Source: a virus. Taken from it: 46,890 nucleotides of DNA. The stretch is taken from positions 1 through 46,890 of the IMG/VR virus record IMGVR_UViG_3300035209_000036. One strand, written 5' to 3'. The position numbers and the translations under genes were made by a program. This document shows positions 13,697 to 25,000 of the stretch, piece after piece. The notes under the pieces were generated by a model. That model made no database searches. It was not told the DNA's origin and saw only the letters and a list, made by a program, of their open reading frames with translations. How positions within the stretch are numbered: position 1 is the first letter of the stretch; each line of letters starts with the position of its first letter.

Positions 13697-13900
13697 ATGT
13701 CGATTTCACCAGGCAAAGTAGTTAAGATGAAGTATAATGGCGATCTTTATGAGATCTTTTTGACTGAAGATGGGAAGGTTTCTACGTGTGTGGTCTTTTT
13801 CTCTGACCGCCAAACGGGCAATATTATCTTGTTCTCTGATCTTCCCTGGCCGGTCAGGTCGAGGGTGGAGCAGGAAGAACTAGAAACGGAGAACGGCTAA
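13697..13900 (+). CDS. Hypothetical small protein (67 aa)
   Basis: Starts at ATG 13697 after CTTAAA, two bases after the methyltransferase stop; an in-frame ATG at 13679 would overlap that gene. Strand-rich (GKVVKMKYNGDLYEIFL, STCVVFFSDRQTGNIILFS) with an acidic tail. It fits a small beta-barrel but no family is recognised. The polymerase starts two bases after its stop. Confidence 0.65.
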   Translation: MSISPGKVVKMKYNGDLYEIFLTEDGKVSTCVVFFSDRQTGNIILFSDLPWPVRSRVEQEELETENG

Positions 13901-13902
13901 CC

Positions 13903-16407
13903 ATGGTCCCTAACCTCTTCCCTTCTCGCCCACCTACCGACTTCCGACTCGCCATCGTTGGCGACTGTCCTTCGCGGGACGAGGAGGTGATAGGAACCCC
14001 TTTCTGCAGTGCCGCTGGAAATCTCCTTCGTAGTGTACTTGGTCAAACAGGTACAATCACTAGCATGTGTTATTTTGGTAACGTTTGTCAAACCAACGTG
14101 GTTGACCTTGGCGAGGTTAGTTGGCAAGATGATAAAATACAAAATGGACTCTCCCAACTCACTCTCGACCTTCACGAATTTAGACCTAACTGTGTTTTGG
14201 CTTTGGGACGGTACGCACTCCGTGCATTTAAACCTTCTCTTGTTCGTGCCACTAAGTCAGGAGACTTTATCGCTATCGGCAACTACAGGGGAAGTATTTA
14301 CTGGGCTGAAACCGAAGTCCTACCTCACGACAACAGAAAACTTGTTGCTTGTTACCACCCTACGTACATCCAACAACAGTACGGAGACCTACCTCTCTTC
14401 AAATCCGACGTTGCCAGAGCAGTCAAGCAGTCTAAGTTTCCCGAGCTACGATCAACCGAACGTGTTATTAATATCCGTCCAGCGCGGACAGAGGTACTTA
14501 TTTATCTTGACAACATTCGTGCCAGAAGATTAAAAACCGCGTTCGACATCGAGGGTTATGCGGACAACATAGGAGTAACCATGATTAGTATTGCGGTTAC
14601 TCCCCGCGAGTGTTTAGTCATTCCTTTCTTTATTGACGGCCAGCATTATTGGTCGTTGGAAGACGAGATTCAAATTTGGAAAGCACTGGCGGAGTATTTG
14701 TTTGATCCCGAGTGTGAGAAAACCTGCCAAGCGGCTATGTATGAGTTATTTGTTCTCGCCTGGTCTCATAGGTTTCGTATCTCTGGTGTTACCTCTGATA
14801 CCATGTTCAAACACGCTGAGTTGTCTCCCGAGATGGAGAAGTCGCTAGCCTTGCAAACCTCTATCTACACCGAAGAACCGTTTTATAAAGACGAAAGGTT
14901 ATCGGATAACACAGACACAAAATTGCTTTACAACGGTAAAGACTCCTGCGTTACCTACGAATCCGACGAGGTAGTGGAAACCTACTTACGTAAATACCCT
15001 CGTTCTTACGAACACTACCAATTCAACATGTCCCTACTCCCTGTAATAAACTACATGGGACTACGAGGCTGTGCCTTCAACCGTGAACGTGCTTACGCCC
15101 ACCTTGTTCAAACTCAGCAACAAATTGACGAGTTAAACTCTAAAATGGAGGGAATGCTGGGAAGAAAGTTTAACGCCAAATCCGTTCCCGACAAACAATG
15201 GTTGCTCTACGACCACCTAGGTTATGAACCCTACAAAAAATATGGCAAAACCACCAAAGAAGAAGTCCTCTTACGTTACTATGCAAAGCACCGCGATCCA
15301 ATACTCAAAACCCTCATTGAACTTATTTCTGTCCGTACTCGCAAATCGGATATTGGAAAATTTGACACCGATCCCGACGGCCGTATTCGTTCCAATTATG
15401 ACCTCGTCGGTACTAGTACTGCCAGAATATCGTCTTCTGCTTCCTCAGCACGTTTTTATTATTTTACTAAATCAGGACTTGTCAAATGGGATAACACAGG
15501 TACAAATATGCAGAACGTCACTAAAGAACTACGCGACTGTTGTACCGCAGATAGCGCCGACCATGCCTTTTTCCAGTGTGATCTTTACGGCGCCGACGGG
15601 TGGACTGTTGCCGCCGACCTTGCGGCATTGGGGAATACCACCATGCTGGACGACTATCTTGCCGGCATCAAGCCAGCGAAAGTTTTGCTCCTTATGCTTG
15701 AAGAACACGAGCAAGGGAGAAATCCTGCAACTATCAACAACTTGGATAGAGCAGTCTTGCGCGAACGAACAAACGCCCTTAAATTCCCGGAAGGTCGTGA
15801 CGTGCATGGTAGACCGGGTGATTGGAAATATGTGTGTGCTAAGCGATGCCAGCATGGAACCAATTACGAAATGCAACCAGACAAACTCTCAGCAACCATA
15901 TTCAAAGACTCAGAAGGTTTAATCGACCTCACCACCCATGAAGCAGCCATCTACCAACATTTGTACAAGCTCAGGTATAATCCTCAAGCCCGTATTGATT
16001 GGGTACAGCGCGAGCTACGAGACAAAGGATATATTCAAACTGCGTGTGGATTTAGGCGACAGTTTTTTGGACTTAGAAGTCGCACAAACCCCGACCCAAA
16101 CATTGTACGTGAAGCACTTGCAGTTGAACCCCAAGCGATTACGACGTATTGCTGTAACGCAGCAGCCAAAAAACTTTGGTATGACCCAGATAACCGGACC
16201 TCTCGTAACACCTTGTTCATCGAACCCCTCCTCCAAATCCACGATGCCATCGCTGGACAGTTCGCTAGGAAACACATCGAGTTTGCAAGAGCAAAAATTC
16301 CCACCTGGTTCGACAACCCCATCACCATCCACGGTATCCAAATCCGAATCCCGTATGACGGAGGCTATGGGACAGACTGGCTTAATTGCCACGAAGGCCA
16401 CCTGTAG
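13903..16407 (+). CDS. Family A DNA polymerase with N-terminal uracil-DNA glycosylase-like domain (834 aa)
   Basis: Replicative polymerase. Residues 1-190 match the family-4-type UDG fold: VGDCPSRDE, PFCSAAGNLL, VLALGRYAL and CYHPTYI near the end of the domain. I see no Fe-S cysteine set. A 3'-5' exonuclease follows, with FDIEGY (D214, E216). The polymerase domain has motif A DLYGADG with D560, motif B AKRCQHGTNYE with K647 and H651, and motif C QIHDA with H780 and D781. Compared with E. coli Pol I, the motif A Glu position is Asp and the Phe762 position is His. UDG-PolA fusions are known from SPO1-like phages. The 3' end overlaps the next gene by about 50 bp. Confidence 0.88.
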   Translation: MVPNLFPSRPPTDFRLAIVGDCPSRDEEVIGTPFCSAAGNLLRSVLGQTGTITSMCYFGNVCQTNVVDLGEVSWQDDKIQNGLSQLTLDLHEFRPNCVLALGRYALRAFKPSLVRATKSGDFIAIGNYRGSIYWAETEVLPHDNRKLVACYHPTYIQQQYGDLPLFKSDVARAVKQSKFPELRSTERVINIRPARTEVLIYLDNIRARRLKTAFDIEGYADNIGVTMISIAVTPRECLVIPFFIDGQHYWSLEDEIQIWKALAEYLFDPECEKTCQAAMYELFVLAWSHRFRISGVTSDTMFKHAELSPEMEKSLALQTSIYTEEPFYKDERLSDNTDTKLLYNGKDSCVTYESDEVVETYLRKYPRSYEHYQFNMSLLPVINYMGLRGCAFNRERAYAHLVQTQQQIDELNSKMEGMLGRKFNAKSVPDKQWLLYDHLGYEPYKKYGKTTKEEVLLRYYAKHRDPILKTLIELISVRTRKSDIGKFDTDPDGRIRSNYDLVGTSTARISSSASSARFYYFTKSGLVKWDNTGTNMQNVTKELRDCCTADSADHAFFQCDLYGADGWTVAADLAALGNTTMLDDYLAGIKPAKVLLLMLEEHEQGRNPATINNLDRAVLRERTNALKFPEGRDVHGRPGDWKYVCAKRCQHGTNYEMQPDKLSATIFKDSEGLIDLTTHEAAIYQHLYKLRYNPQARIDWVQRELRDKGYIQTACGFRRQFFGLRSRTNPDPNIVREALAVEPQAITTYCCNAAAKKLWYDPDNRTSRNTLFIEPLLQIHDAIAGQFARKHIEFARAKIPTWFDNPITIHGIQIRIPYDGGYGTDWLNCHEGHL

Positions 16408-16657
16408 TCAAGCCGGCGCAGATGTTCGTTTTATTGATTTAGTGATACAAGATCTGTTGGGCTTAAAACTTATGCCAGAAGATCGTGAAGAGTTTAATAA
16501 TTTGAATATAGCAACAGTTTACACCCTAGGTCATTATGAATTTTGTGTAAGAATGGTCAACAAATACGGCCTTAGAGTTCCTCAAATAATTGAAGCGGCA
16601 CAAATAAATCTTCTTCCAGCACAGTTAAATTTAAAACCTGAATATAGACAGTTATGA
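16355..16657 (+). CDS. Hypothetical protein (100 aa, or 96 from 16367)
   Basis: Starts within the 3' end of the polymerase gene in another frame. The N-terminal 20 residues (MTEAMGQTGLIATKATCSQA) precede a helical domain: VRFIDLVIQDLLGL, EDREEFNNL, TLGHYEFCVRMVNKYGL. No family is recognised. It overlaps the next start in ATGA at 16654-16657. The true start could also lie after 16407, but no good ATG is seen there before conserved-looking sequence. Confidence 0.55.
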   Translation: MTEAMGQTGLIATKATCSQAGADVRFIDLVIQDLLGLKLMPEDREEFNNLNIATVYTLGHYEFCVRMVNKYGLRVPQIIEAAQINLLPAQLNLKPEYRQL

Positions 16658-16839
16658 TAATTCCCAATAACGAACAATGTCGTCGCATCATTGACGAATG
16701 TGGTGAGTTTATGGATGAACTTACCGAATTTGAATTTGATTTTGTCGAGTCTAACGTTTATCGTCCTACTTTTACTGATAAACAAAAAGAAGTTTGTGCA
16801 AACCTAGCAACGAAGTACTCATTAAAATCTTTCCCATGA
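16654..16839 (+). CDS. Hypothetical acidic small protein (61 aa)
   Basis: Begins MIIPNNEQCRRIIDECGEF with many Glu/Asp, ending KQKEVCANLATKYSLKSFP. Helical and acidic. Coupled to both neighbours by ATGA overlaps. It lies between polymerase and helicase-like genes, so a replication accessory role is possible, by position only. Confidence 0.6.
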   Translation: MIIPNNEQCRRIIDECGEFMDELTEFEFDFVESNVYRPTFTDKQKEVCANLATKYSLKSFP

Positions 16840-17054
16840 CCCCAAACACAACAGAGAAAAATGTCAAGTCTTTACAAAGTCTGATCGACTACTGCCGTAG
16901 TGCACTAATAGAAGACGGGCATGGTAGAATTTATACTACCCCCGAAGGTTTAGTTATTGTACATAATAACGAAGATTATACCAGACTAATCCTACTCCCT
17001 CCCACACACCCAATCGAAACCTATCCCAAAACCCTCCCACTACCCGGTTTTTGA
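16836..17054 (+). CDS. Hypothetical small protein (72 aa)
   Basis: ATG at 16836 in the string ATGA with the preceding stop; an in-frame ATG at 16794 is inside the upstream gene. Contains a helix (VKSLQSLIDYCRSALIED), a strand pair (GRIYTTPEGLVIVHNN) and a Pro-rich tail. Ends one base before the helicase-like gene. No family is recognised. Confidence 0.6.
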   Translation: MTPNTTEKNVKSLQSLIDYCRSALIEDGHGRIYTTPEGLVIVHNNEDYTRLILLPPTHPIETYPKTLPLPGF

Positions 17055-17055
17055 C

Positions 17056-18273
17056 ATGAGCTTTCTTTCCGACTACCGCCTATACACTGATGGTACCGAA
17101 GCGCACCCCACATACCATACGTTTTCTGCGTTAGTCGCGCTGAGTAGTATCATCAGCCGCCGAGTATGGGTAGAACAAGGCTACTTCAAAGTCTACCCCA
17201 ACCTCTACGTTGTTTTGGTTGGTCCTCCAGGCAACCGCAAAACCAGTGCAATGTCAATTAGCAAAGGTTTAATCCGCGAATTAAAAGTCATCCCTTTCTC
17301 CGCTGAAGCCTCAACCAAAGAAAAACTCGTCCTCGATATGTTTGACCAAGAACGAGCGATCGAGAACATCCGTCCAGAATGGATAGCCCAAAAAATCTAC
17401 TCCCCTATGGCGGTGATAGTCACCGAACTCTCGGAATTTCTAGGCGCCAACTCGGTTGGTATGATTAACTTCCTAACCACTGTCTATGACCAAGATTTTT
17501 ACGAAACTCGTACCAAAAACAAAGGAGATGTTTTGGTGTCTGGTCCTTATCTTAATCTCCTCGCTTGCACTACTCCTGATTGGATTACTACTTATCTCCG
17601 TGGTGATGTGATTAGTGGGGGGTTTTCTCGTCGTGCAATTTTTGTACTCGAAACTGGTAAATCTGGTCGTAACCCCTTCCCACAAGTAACCCCCGAGGCC
17701 AGACTCGCCTGGTCCCGCATTTTAGACTACTCTCAAAAACTTCTAAAAATCCATGGACAATTTAATTGGGAACCCTCCGCACGAGCATTTTATTCTCAAT
17801 GGTATACAACTCTTGAAATGCCAACGGACGAAACTACCATTGGGTACTTTGAGACTAAGCACATGCAGTTACTTAAAATTAGCATGTTGCTTTCACTATC
17901 GGAATCAACAGATCTTATACTCAAAAAGGATCACCTATTATTCGGTCTCGAATTACTCAAACTGGCCGAAACCAATCTTTCGCGTGTTTTCTCCGGCATT
18001 GGTCGCAACGAACTTAACTCTGCGGCAACTAAAGTCGTTGAGTTACTTTCACGACTACCGTTTTCACAAGTTGTTCTCGACGGTAGGACCCTAAGTCTCC
18101 AACTCATCCCCGAGAAAAAACTTCGGGGCATACTTTTTTCCAGCGTAAACCAACAAGAGATGGATGGGATACTTCACCATCTAATCGATACAGATAAAAT
18201 TGCCAGAATCACTACACCTGGAGCCCCTGGCACCACAACCCGCACACTTATATACCTAAAACCAACAAATTAG
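17056..18273 (+). CDS. DUF3987-like replicative helicase/ATPase (405 aa)
   Basis: P-loop ATPase resembling the DUF3987 and RepA/DnaB-like proteins of phages and plasmids; probably unwinds DNA or loads the replisome for the polymerase upstream. The Walker A motif GPPGNRKT lies at residues 56-63 and the Walker B strand AVIVTE at 119-124, followed by LSEFLG. A later strand (YLNLLACTTPDW) matches the sensor region, and the GGFSRR motif may hold the arginine finger. The C-terminal 100 residues are helical with a winged-helix-like end. No primase zinc domain is visible. Confidence 0.75.
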   Translation: MSFLSDYRLYTDGTEAHPTYHTFSALVALSSIISRRVWVEQGYFKVYPNLYVVLVGPPGNRKTSAMSISKGLIRELKVIPFSAEASTKEKLVLDMFDQERAIENIRPEWIAQKIYSPMAVIVTELSEFLGANSVGMINFLTTVYDQDFYETRTKNKGDVLVSGPYLNLLACTTPDWITTYLRGDVISGGFSRRAIFVLETGKSGRNPFPQVTPEARLAWSRILDYSQKLLKIHGQFNWEPSARAFYSQWYTTLEMPTDETTIGYFETKHMQLLKISMLLSLSESTDLILKKDHLLFGLELLKLAETNLSRVFSGIGRNELNSAATKVVELLSRLPFSQVVLDGRTLSLQLIPEKKLRGILFSSVNQQEMDGILHHLIDTDKIARITTPGAPGTTTRTLIYLKPTN

Positions 18274-18295
18274 AGTTGAGTTCATGAAATGAACC
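18274..18295 (-). repeat. Dispersed palindrome family, copy c
   Basis: On the - strand GGTTCATTTCATGAACTC then AACT. On the + strand it begins directly after the TAG stop at 18273, and the ligase ATG (18289) lies in the right arm of the GTTCAT/ATGAAC stem. Confidence 0.85.
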
Positions 18296-19068
18296 ATACA
18301 ATGGATTTATCCACAAGACAAGATTATTACGACGTTTCCCCCGACCAAGCAACTAGGATCGGGTGTGATGTTGTGCAATTAAAATACGACGGATGGTGGT
18401 GTAGACTAGCCGTCGACATCCTCGGAAACTGGAACATGTATTCTCGCACAGGAAGGAGGTTAAAAAATGGTACCACCCATCCTTCGGCGTGTGGGTTATA
18501 TATTGGCGAGTATATGTTTGGAACCCAATGGGCACAAGACCCGGCGAGGAAAGAGAAGTTGTTTTTGTTTGATTGCTGGCAGAGAGGAGATACAGAAATT
18601 ACAGATTTCCCCTACCGTGACCGTTTTGCGCTGTTAAAAATCGCAAAGCAGTCGTTGCCGGATTGGTGTGTGTTGGTAGACAATTACCCTATTAGCGAGA
18701 CAAACAAGTTATGGGAAACTTATGTAGAAAAAGGAAACTTTGAAGGTCTGATTTTTAGGACTTCCAGAGACTCCGCGATACAAAAAATCTACCGCCACAA
18801 AAAGACCATCACCGACACCTACAAAGTTGTTGGGGTTGAGGTTGGGGAGGGTAAGTATGAAAAAACCTTAGGTGCTTTGCTCTGCACTACGCCAGACGGA
18901 AAGCACGCTAAGGTTGGAACTGGGTTTACTGATGACTTCAGACACCTGATTTGGACTAATGCGAAGGATTACATCGGTAAATTTATTGAGGTTGAAGGTA
19001 AGGCTAGGTTTGATGATACAGGGTTACTTCGCCATCCTGTGTTTGTTAGAATTGAGGATAAGGACTAG
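18289..19068 (+). CDS. ATP-dependent DNA ligase (259 aa)
   Basis: Joins nicks in DNA using ATP; it acts in replication and recombination. The catalytic lysine motif is KYDG with K32; LFLFDCW is motif III, EGLIFR is motif IV, and KIYRHKK is motif V. The C-terminal 90 residues fit an OB-fold domain (FIEVEGKARFDDTGLLRHPVFVRI). It is a minimal ligase with no extra DNA-binding domain. The start ATG lies in a palindrome; ATG at 18301 is an alternative. The last 23 bases overlap the end of the giant late gene on the other strand. Confidence 0.85.
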   Translation: MNHTMDLSTRQDYYDVSPDQATRIGCDVVQLKYDGWWCRLAVDILGNWNMYSRTGRRLKNGTTHPSACGLYIGEYMFGTQWAQDPARKEKLFLFDCWQRGDTEITDFPYRDRFALLKIAKQSLPDWCVLVDNYPISETNKLWETYVEKGNFEGLIFRTSRDSAIQKIYRHKKTITDTYKVVGVEVGEGKYEKTLGALLCTTPDGKHAKVGTGFTDDFRHLIWTNAKDYIGKFIEVEGKARFDDTGLLRHPVFVRIEDKD

Positions 19069-22000
19069 CGCCTAATAACACCTCGGCTTGCCTAGCAGCT
19101 TCAGACCGCGTCAAGCCTTGTTGTTGAATTAACTCATCTGTAATCGCAGCCACGTTAAAATCCCTAGAAGAAGAAGGTTGAGTGCCGTATGGATACCCCA
19201 AACTTTGAAGCATCTGTTCTCGAAACTCCAGACGCTTTACTTCACTTCTTCGTGAGGTCACAGCTCCCGGCATTGCGCTGGCAATCAACCTTCGAGACTG
19301 TGCGTTTGACCTACTCCCTTCTGACAGAAGATCAGTTGGTGTCTGCATATCAGCAGCTCTATCGAGTATCGAACGCACAAGCGCGCGAGGGTCGGTATTT
19401 GGATCGTTGGCTGTCACGGAATCGATATAATCTCTTACGCTCACTACGTCTCCTTGCATCACCGCTTGTGCCAAGCGATCCAAATCGCGACTTCTACTCT
19501 TTGATGCCAATTTATCTGAAGTCTGCATCAGGTTGGATGCTATTTGTTGTTGGCGAAGTTCACGAGGTCTAAACCCTACTGCGTATAACACGCTTTGCAA
19601 CTTCGTCGGATTCATTATTAAATTTTCTTGCTTGTCCATAAACTGAACCTTACCATACTTATGTACACTATCACCCTCCTGAACAAGATTCTTGAAGCCC
19701 TGAGGTACCAACGATTTAGCTGCGGACATATATTCACCCTGTGCGGCGCTGCTTACAGCCTCAACGATATTTTGAACCGTGCTTGGCAGGGGTCCAGCCA
19801 TGTCTTGCAGTTGGAAACCGTTATATGGACTGGTTCCAAGTATGTTACTCAATCCCGTGCGGCCGCTTACATCAACACCAAGGATTTGGTTGGCGGCACC
19901 ATTGAGTATGAGGTCGCTTATCGTGGCCCCGAGTTCTTCGTCGTCCCCGCCCAACTTTGCCAAGCCCTGCCTGACGGCTGCATTCGCTTGAAGGCCTGTG
20001 ATTTTCTCAAACGCTGCGAGACTAGCGGCCACGAGAGGGAACCCGAGAGCACCAGCGAGAGCGAATTGGGTAGTAGCCATGACGCCGAAGGCTTTTAGGG
20101 CTTGTTTGCGCTCGATGGGGTTGAGAGATTTGTTACTCATAAACCCTTCTCGGGCGTAGTTAGCCATCAGGGTAGTCATCGAAAGACTATAATTTTGCAA
20201 GGTACTAGCTATCCCTAACACAGGTTTCATGAAGCCGGTATCTTTTGACAGCACTTGACTAGCGTTAGCTTTTCCTCCACCAAACATAGTACTATAAACC
20301 ACATTACGTGCGTAATCAAATGCCTTTTGACCACTTAAACCAACCGAGTATGCTTTCTCAAATCCAGCAACAAAAGCAGCCCGTGAATTTAGCCGACTTG
20401 CAACTGAATAAAGACTCAACCCTTTGCTCGCTACTTGGTAAAGTCCGTTCAAAGCAAGAGTCTTTAAAGGCAGATTTGTGTCAAAATCTTGCCCTGACCG
20501 AGCTCTTAATACAGCTTGATGATCGCCTGAAAGTGTGTTATCGCTATACGGATTCTGTTCTGGACTCTCATCCCGAAACTTACGAAAATAATATGCAAGT
20601 TGGTCTTCGTATGGAAGCGATGCTTTGTCAAGTACTCGACTTGCTGAATCTGCACGAGCAGATAATTCAGAACCGGATAGCAGCTTTACGGCAGTTTTCA
20701 GTCCACCAGCCAACCTTCCATAAGCTTTCATGACACTGTCGCCTTGGCGCACTAAGTGAGGCACCAAGGTTAGGAAGCTTTGAGTAGGTTCAACGATAGC
20801 GGAAGAGATATTACCACCCAACCAATACGCGGTTAGGGTGGTTTTTAGTTTACCATACAACTCGCTTTGCGGGGTCAACACGTGTTGGGTGTTGGTGTCC
20901 AGCATCTGACTAAACTCAGGAATATCCTTCATCCTCGGGTCATTTTGCATTAACCTCACTCCCACCTTCGTTTGCCTATTCGCAACCGAGGTACCCAAAC
21001 TATGAGCATAGTGCTCCAAAACATCCAGATAGTCCAATCTCTCACGACCACCAACCAATTTGCGGTGTTGGAGTTTACCGCCGATGCCTGCCACGAGCGC
21101 CTGCTTTTGCACATCAATAGCTGGCTTAAACTCGGCGGCGAGAACAGAGGCTACATTGTCCCCGACAAGCGCACGAATACGCTCAATTGCTCGGTCTGTG
21201 GCAGCCTGCTCCATTTGAGTATAGCGCTCGACGAGATCCATAGGCACACTGGCTGCGACATCTCCAAAACGTTCAGACTTGTCAAAGATTTGGAAACTAT
21301 GATTTCCCTCTTTCTCCAGGCGGCGTTGGAGAAGTTCAGCGTGCGCCTTAGACTCAGCGCCGTCGACCTCCCGTGTACCGTCTCGATTGACACTATCAAC
21401 CATCCAAGTCCCTGGGCGCTGTTCGGACATAAACCATGGACGCCCGGCGATGTCTTGCTGCAGCGCCTCCAGCGGGGTCTTGAGTTCAGCGGCGAGGGAG
21501 AGTAAATATTCCGACCGCTTTGGGTCTATTCCTACCAACGCTTCGGGTAGACCCATTAACAAACCTTTGCCACGAGACATGGCCTCGTCGTACGGCATGG
21601 GTTGTATAGACTGTAAAATACGACCCAACTTATTCGATGTGAATTCGTGTTGGGCTTTAAGCAGAGTTGCACCAGCATAGCCGTAGGATTGGAGCATACT
21701 GTTTAACACGCCGATTACCACCGTGCGATCAGAAGGTCTTAACCGTTTTAATTCCCTCTCAGTCTCCTTCGCTACGTCTGGGTGCTGCAACAGTTGTTCA
21801 TAGACATTATCTTGCTGCGCAGGATCTATGGTAGTTTGTTTTAGTTTACCAGCTTCACCCAGATCCTGAAGGTTTTTAGCAAGTCTATTAACCACCTCCC
21901 TTGCTCGTGGGTTTTTACCCTCACGGATTTGTTGCACTGGGTGATTGGGATCAAGAGTTAGTTTGTCCCTACTATTTCTGGTCAAAAACGGGGCCAGGAT

Positions 22001-25000
22001 ATTATCAACTAACTGCCTGCGCCTGGATGAGTTACTCATCAGGAGGTTGGCGCTATCATGTGCTATCGCAGTGCCCACTCTACCAGCAGCCAGCACAAAC
22101 GGACTGAACCATCTGTCCCAGACATTGAGTTCACCGGGTTTCTTACCCAGCACGTGTTGAAACGCTAGGTCTACAGCTTCGTTATTTGGTGCAAATTCCT
22201 CAGAACTCAAATCGCCTTTGGTTAGTTTGGTTCTGTCTTGAGAGGCCATTAGACTAGGTCCTGCACCGGGTTCGAGATTGGTGGTAAGTTTGGCTAACGA
22301 CTCCTTAGCTTGCAAAACCCTAACATCGGGTTTAGCCAGTAACCTCATCGCATCGTGTACTGGTCCATACGAAGCCGCAACCAACGGCGCGTTGTAACTT
22401 GTCATCAAGGTTTTTAGGTCTGTTGCGGTTTGCATTGGATTTTGTGTCATCTTAGCAAACCCTTCCTGGAAATCACTCACATCGCGGAACAGCCCACGCA
22501 AAAAGTCTTGCACGTCGTTGTGTTCCCAAGCCAACACCTCACGGAGTTTTGAAGCATCGAGTTTTTTACCGCCAGAAACCAGACCCCCAATATACATCTG
22601 GGCGTAGGTGGCCACAAACTCGCTTTCAGAACTCGCTCCGTGTTTGATATAGCCAGCGATTTCAGGCACGATGCGGCGAGTGGATTCATCGCGAGTTAAA
22701 GACGTGGGGACCGAAACATCCATGACGTTGCGAAGCATAGCGTATCTGTCTTCACGCGAGAGGGTAGATGCGAGGTTATACATATTGATATAAGCCTCTG
22801 CTCGTTGACGAATCCCAGGATCAGCACTTTTCAGGTCCTGCGCGGCTTGTTTTTCCACACCATGCACAAGTTCATGGGCAATCGAAGTGCTAAACAACCA
22901 ATCAACCACGGGTTGAAGTTTTGAGTCTTTAGCGATATGTTTAGTGGCTAACCCAATAAACGGATTCTGTTGTTTCTGTCCCGCGGAATCGATATAATAA
23001 TTCCCGTGCAATCCCATAACCACCAATTGCTCGGAGATTTGTTGTATCACCTGTTCACCCGTCAACGGATCGAGTATTTTGATATCCGAAATCCCCGTTT
23101 TATCACTAACATCTTTAAACACTTTACCCATTCTCTCCATCATAGAGGAGAAGTGTTCAACCAACTCAGGCCCATACCCAAGTTGACGAAAATGCGAAAC
23201 CGCGAGTTCTTTCAACCCCATGGTCACATTATCCATATTCCCACCACGAATTCTAACATCATGGGTAATCGGATCATAGTGTAATTGCGTCATCAAATCC
23301 ACATTCGATGGATCAATGCCAGCGAGTTCACCAATTTTCTTCTGTGTCGCTAACCACTTATCATTATTAAGTCCCCAATATCCTCGAAAAGCGTCTTGTT
23401 TATCTTGATTGGTGATAGTGTCTTTTTGTAGATATTTCTTGGTGAACTCAACCGCAGCTTCAGACCCCTTCCCACGAAGTTTCGCCTCCACTGCGGACAC
23501 AAAAAGCGCCCGCTTGCGTGGTTCTTTTCTTATCCCACCTTTATCGTCGGCAAAAATACTACGAAACGCACCCCAGGTTTGTCTTTCCTGTGCCGGGTCA
23601 AATAAACTTTGATAAACCTCGCGCACCCGACTCAACATCCCCGATTGCTGGTTGGGTTCAGCTAATGAACTCAACTTAGATCCGAGGTCTGGGGTTTCAA
23701 CGTCTAAAGACGGTAAACCCATGTTACCAACTTCGTCTGGGTTGGTGACTAGTTTGGTTTTAACATCTTCGAAGTCAGAAGGGATTTGAGATTCTGCGAC
23801 GGTACGAGCGGCTTGAAGCCCTTTTTCTTGTAACGCGTCAAGGCTGACTTCTTTTGTGCTACCTTGACCTGAGAGAAGACGGTTTTTGGTGGTGTATTTT
23901 ACTGCGTCCTCTAAAGGCATTACTAGTTTTTTGGCATTAGCCTTGCCTTTACCACCAACTTGGATGGTTATGGTGGTTTGACCTGTGGAGGGATCGAGGT
24001 TGTCAATTGCTTGTTTAACTAGTTCACGTCTAGACTTCCACCCCGATTGCTCTTTATCACCTTTGGTTTTGGTGATTGCGCGGTCTGCAGTTTCTTGTTG
24101 GGTTAACCAGGTTTGAAGTTCGGTAGGTAGTCTTTTTACACGGTTATAGTGCTCAACGTCTAGTTGTTCTTGTGTGGGTTTGGTGGGGAGAGTTTGCTGG
24201 AGTTCTAAAGCTTTTTGTTTCTTGGCAACCTCAGAGAGATCCAACATTAAGTTGGCCGCTTTTTGGACTGTGTGTTGGTAAGCCTCATCAACGCTTCCTG
24301 TTGGTGATCTTTCGATGAAGAATTTGAGGTGGTCAGAATACCATTCTGGCGTGATCTGAGGTACCCGTCCTTCGGTTTGAAGGGATTTTACAACCTCGGG
24401 GTTTAGCATTTTTGGTGCTTGCTGCTCACGGCCTGGACGGTTCTCATCGGCGAAGAAATCTGCGCCCTCGGAGTTTTGGGCGTGGATTTGTTTTAATTCG
24501 TCGCGGTAACGAGCGGATAAAGTCTCGTTGACGTCGTGAGTGAATTTGGTCAGCGCAGCCACGTCGGTTAAACCCTTAGCGTTGGCTTTGGACAAAGCCT
24601 CGGCGATAGCGGGGTCAAATTCTACTGGCCCTTGAGAAGAGTCGGGTTTAGAAAAAGCGTTAGCCATTTCTTCTTTTGTGAGTTTGTCTAATTCTCTTTG
24701 GTAAGCAGTAGCACCTTCTTGTCTAATAGCATTAACTGCTTCCCGTTGGTCTTTAGAGGGTTTAATTGCTGTTACAAACTCCTTCGCTTCGTCCTTAGGT
24801 AACGTCTGCATCAACTTGCTAGTCGCTACTTCCGACAATCCTACATCTTCTAAAGCCCGAGCGGGTAACTTGTTAACCAACTCTGCGTTGTGACGTAGTT
24901 CTGCCTCATTTGCGGTTGCAGAAAGAACTGCTTCGCTATTGGCACTTTCGGGCATGGACGCATCCGCGACACTAAGTGCTCCTGCGGTTTTGTCACGTTC

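Noticed and set aside
19628-21505. Several + strand open frames inside the giant late gene
   Set aside because: All lie antisense to a continuous 2,283-codon gene with a coherent protein sequence; no independent start signals.
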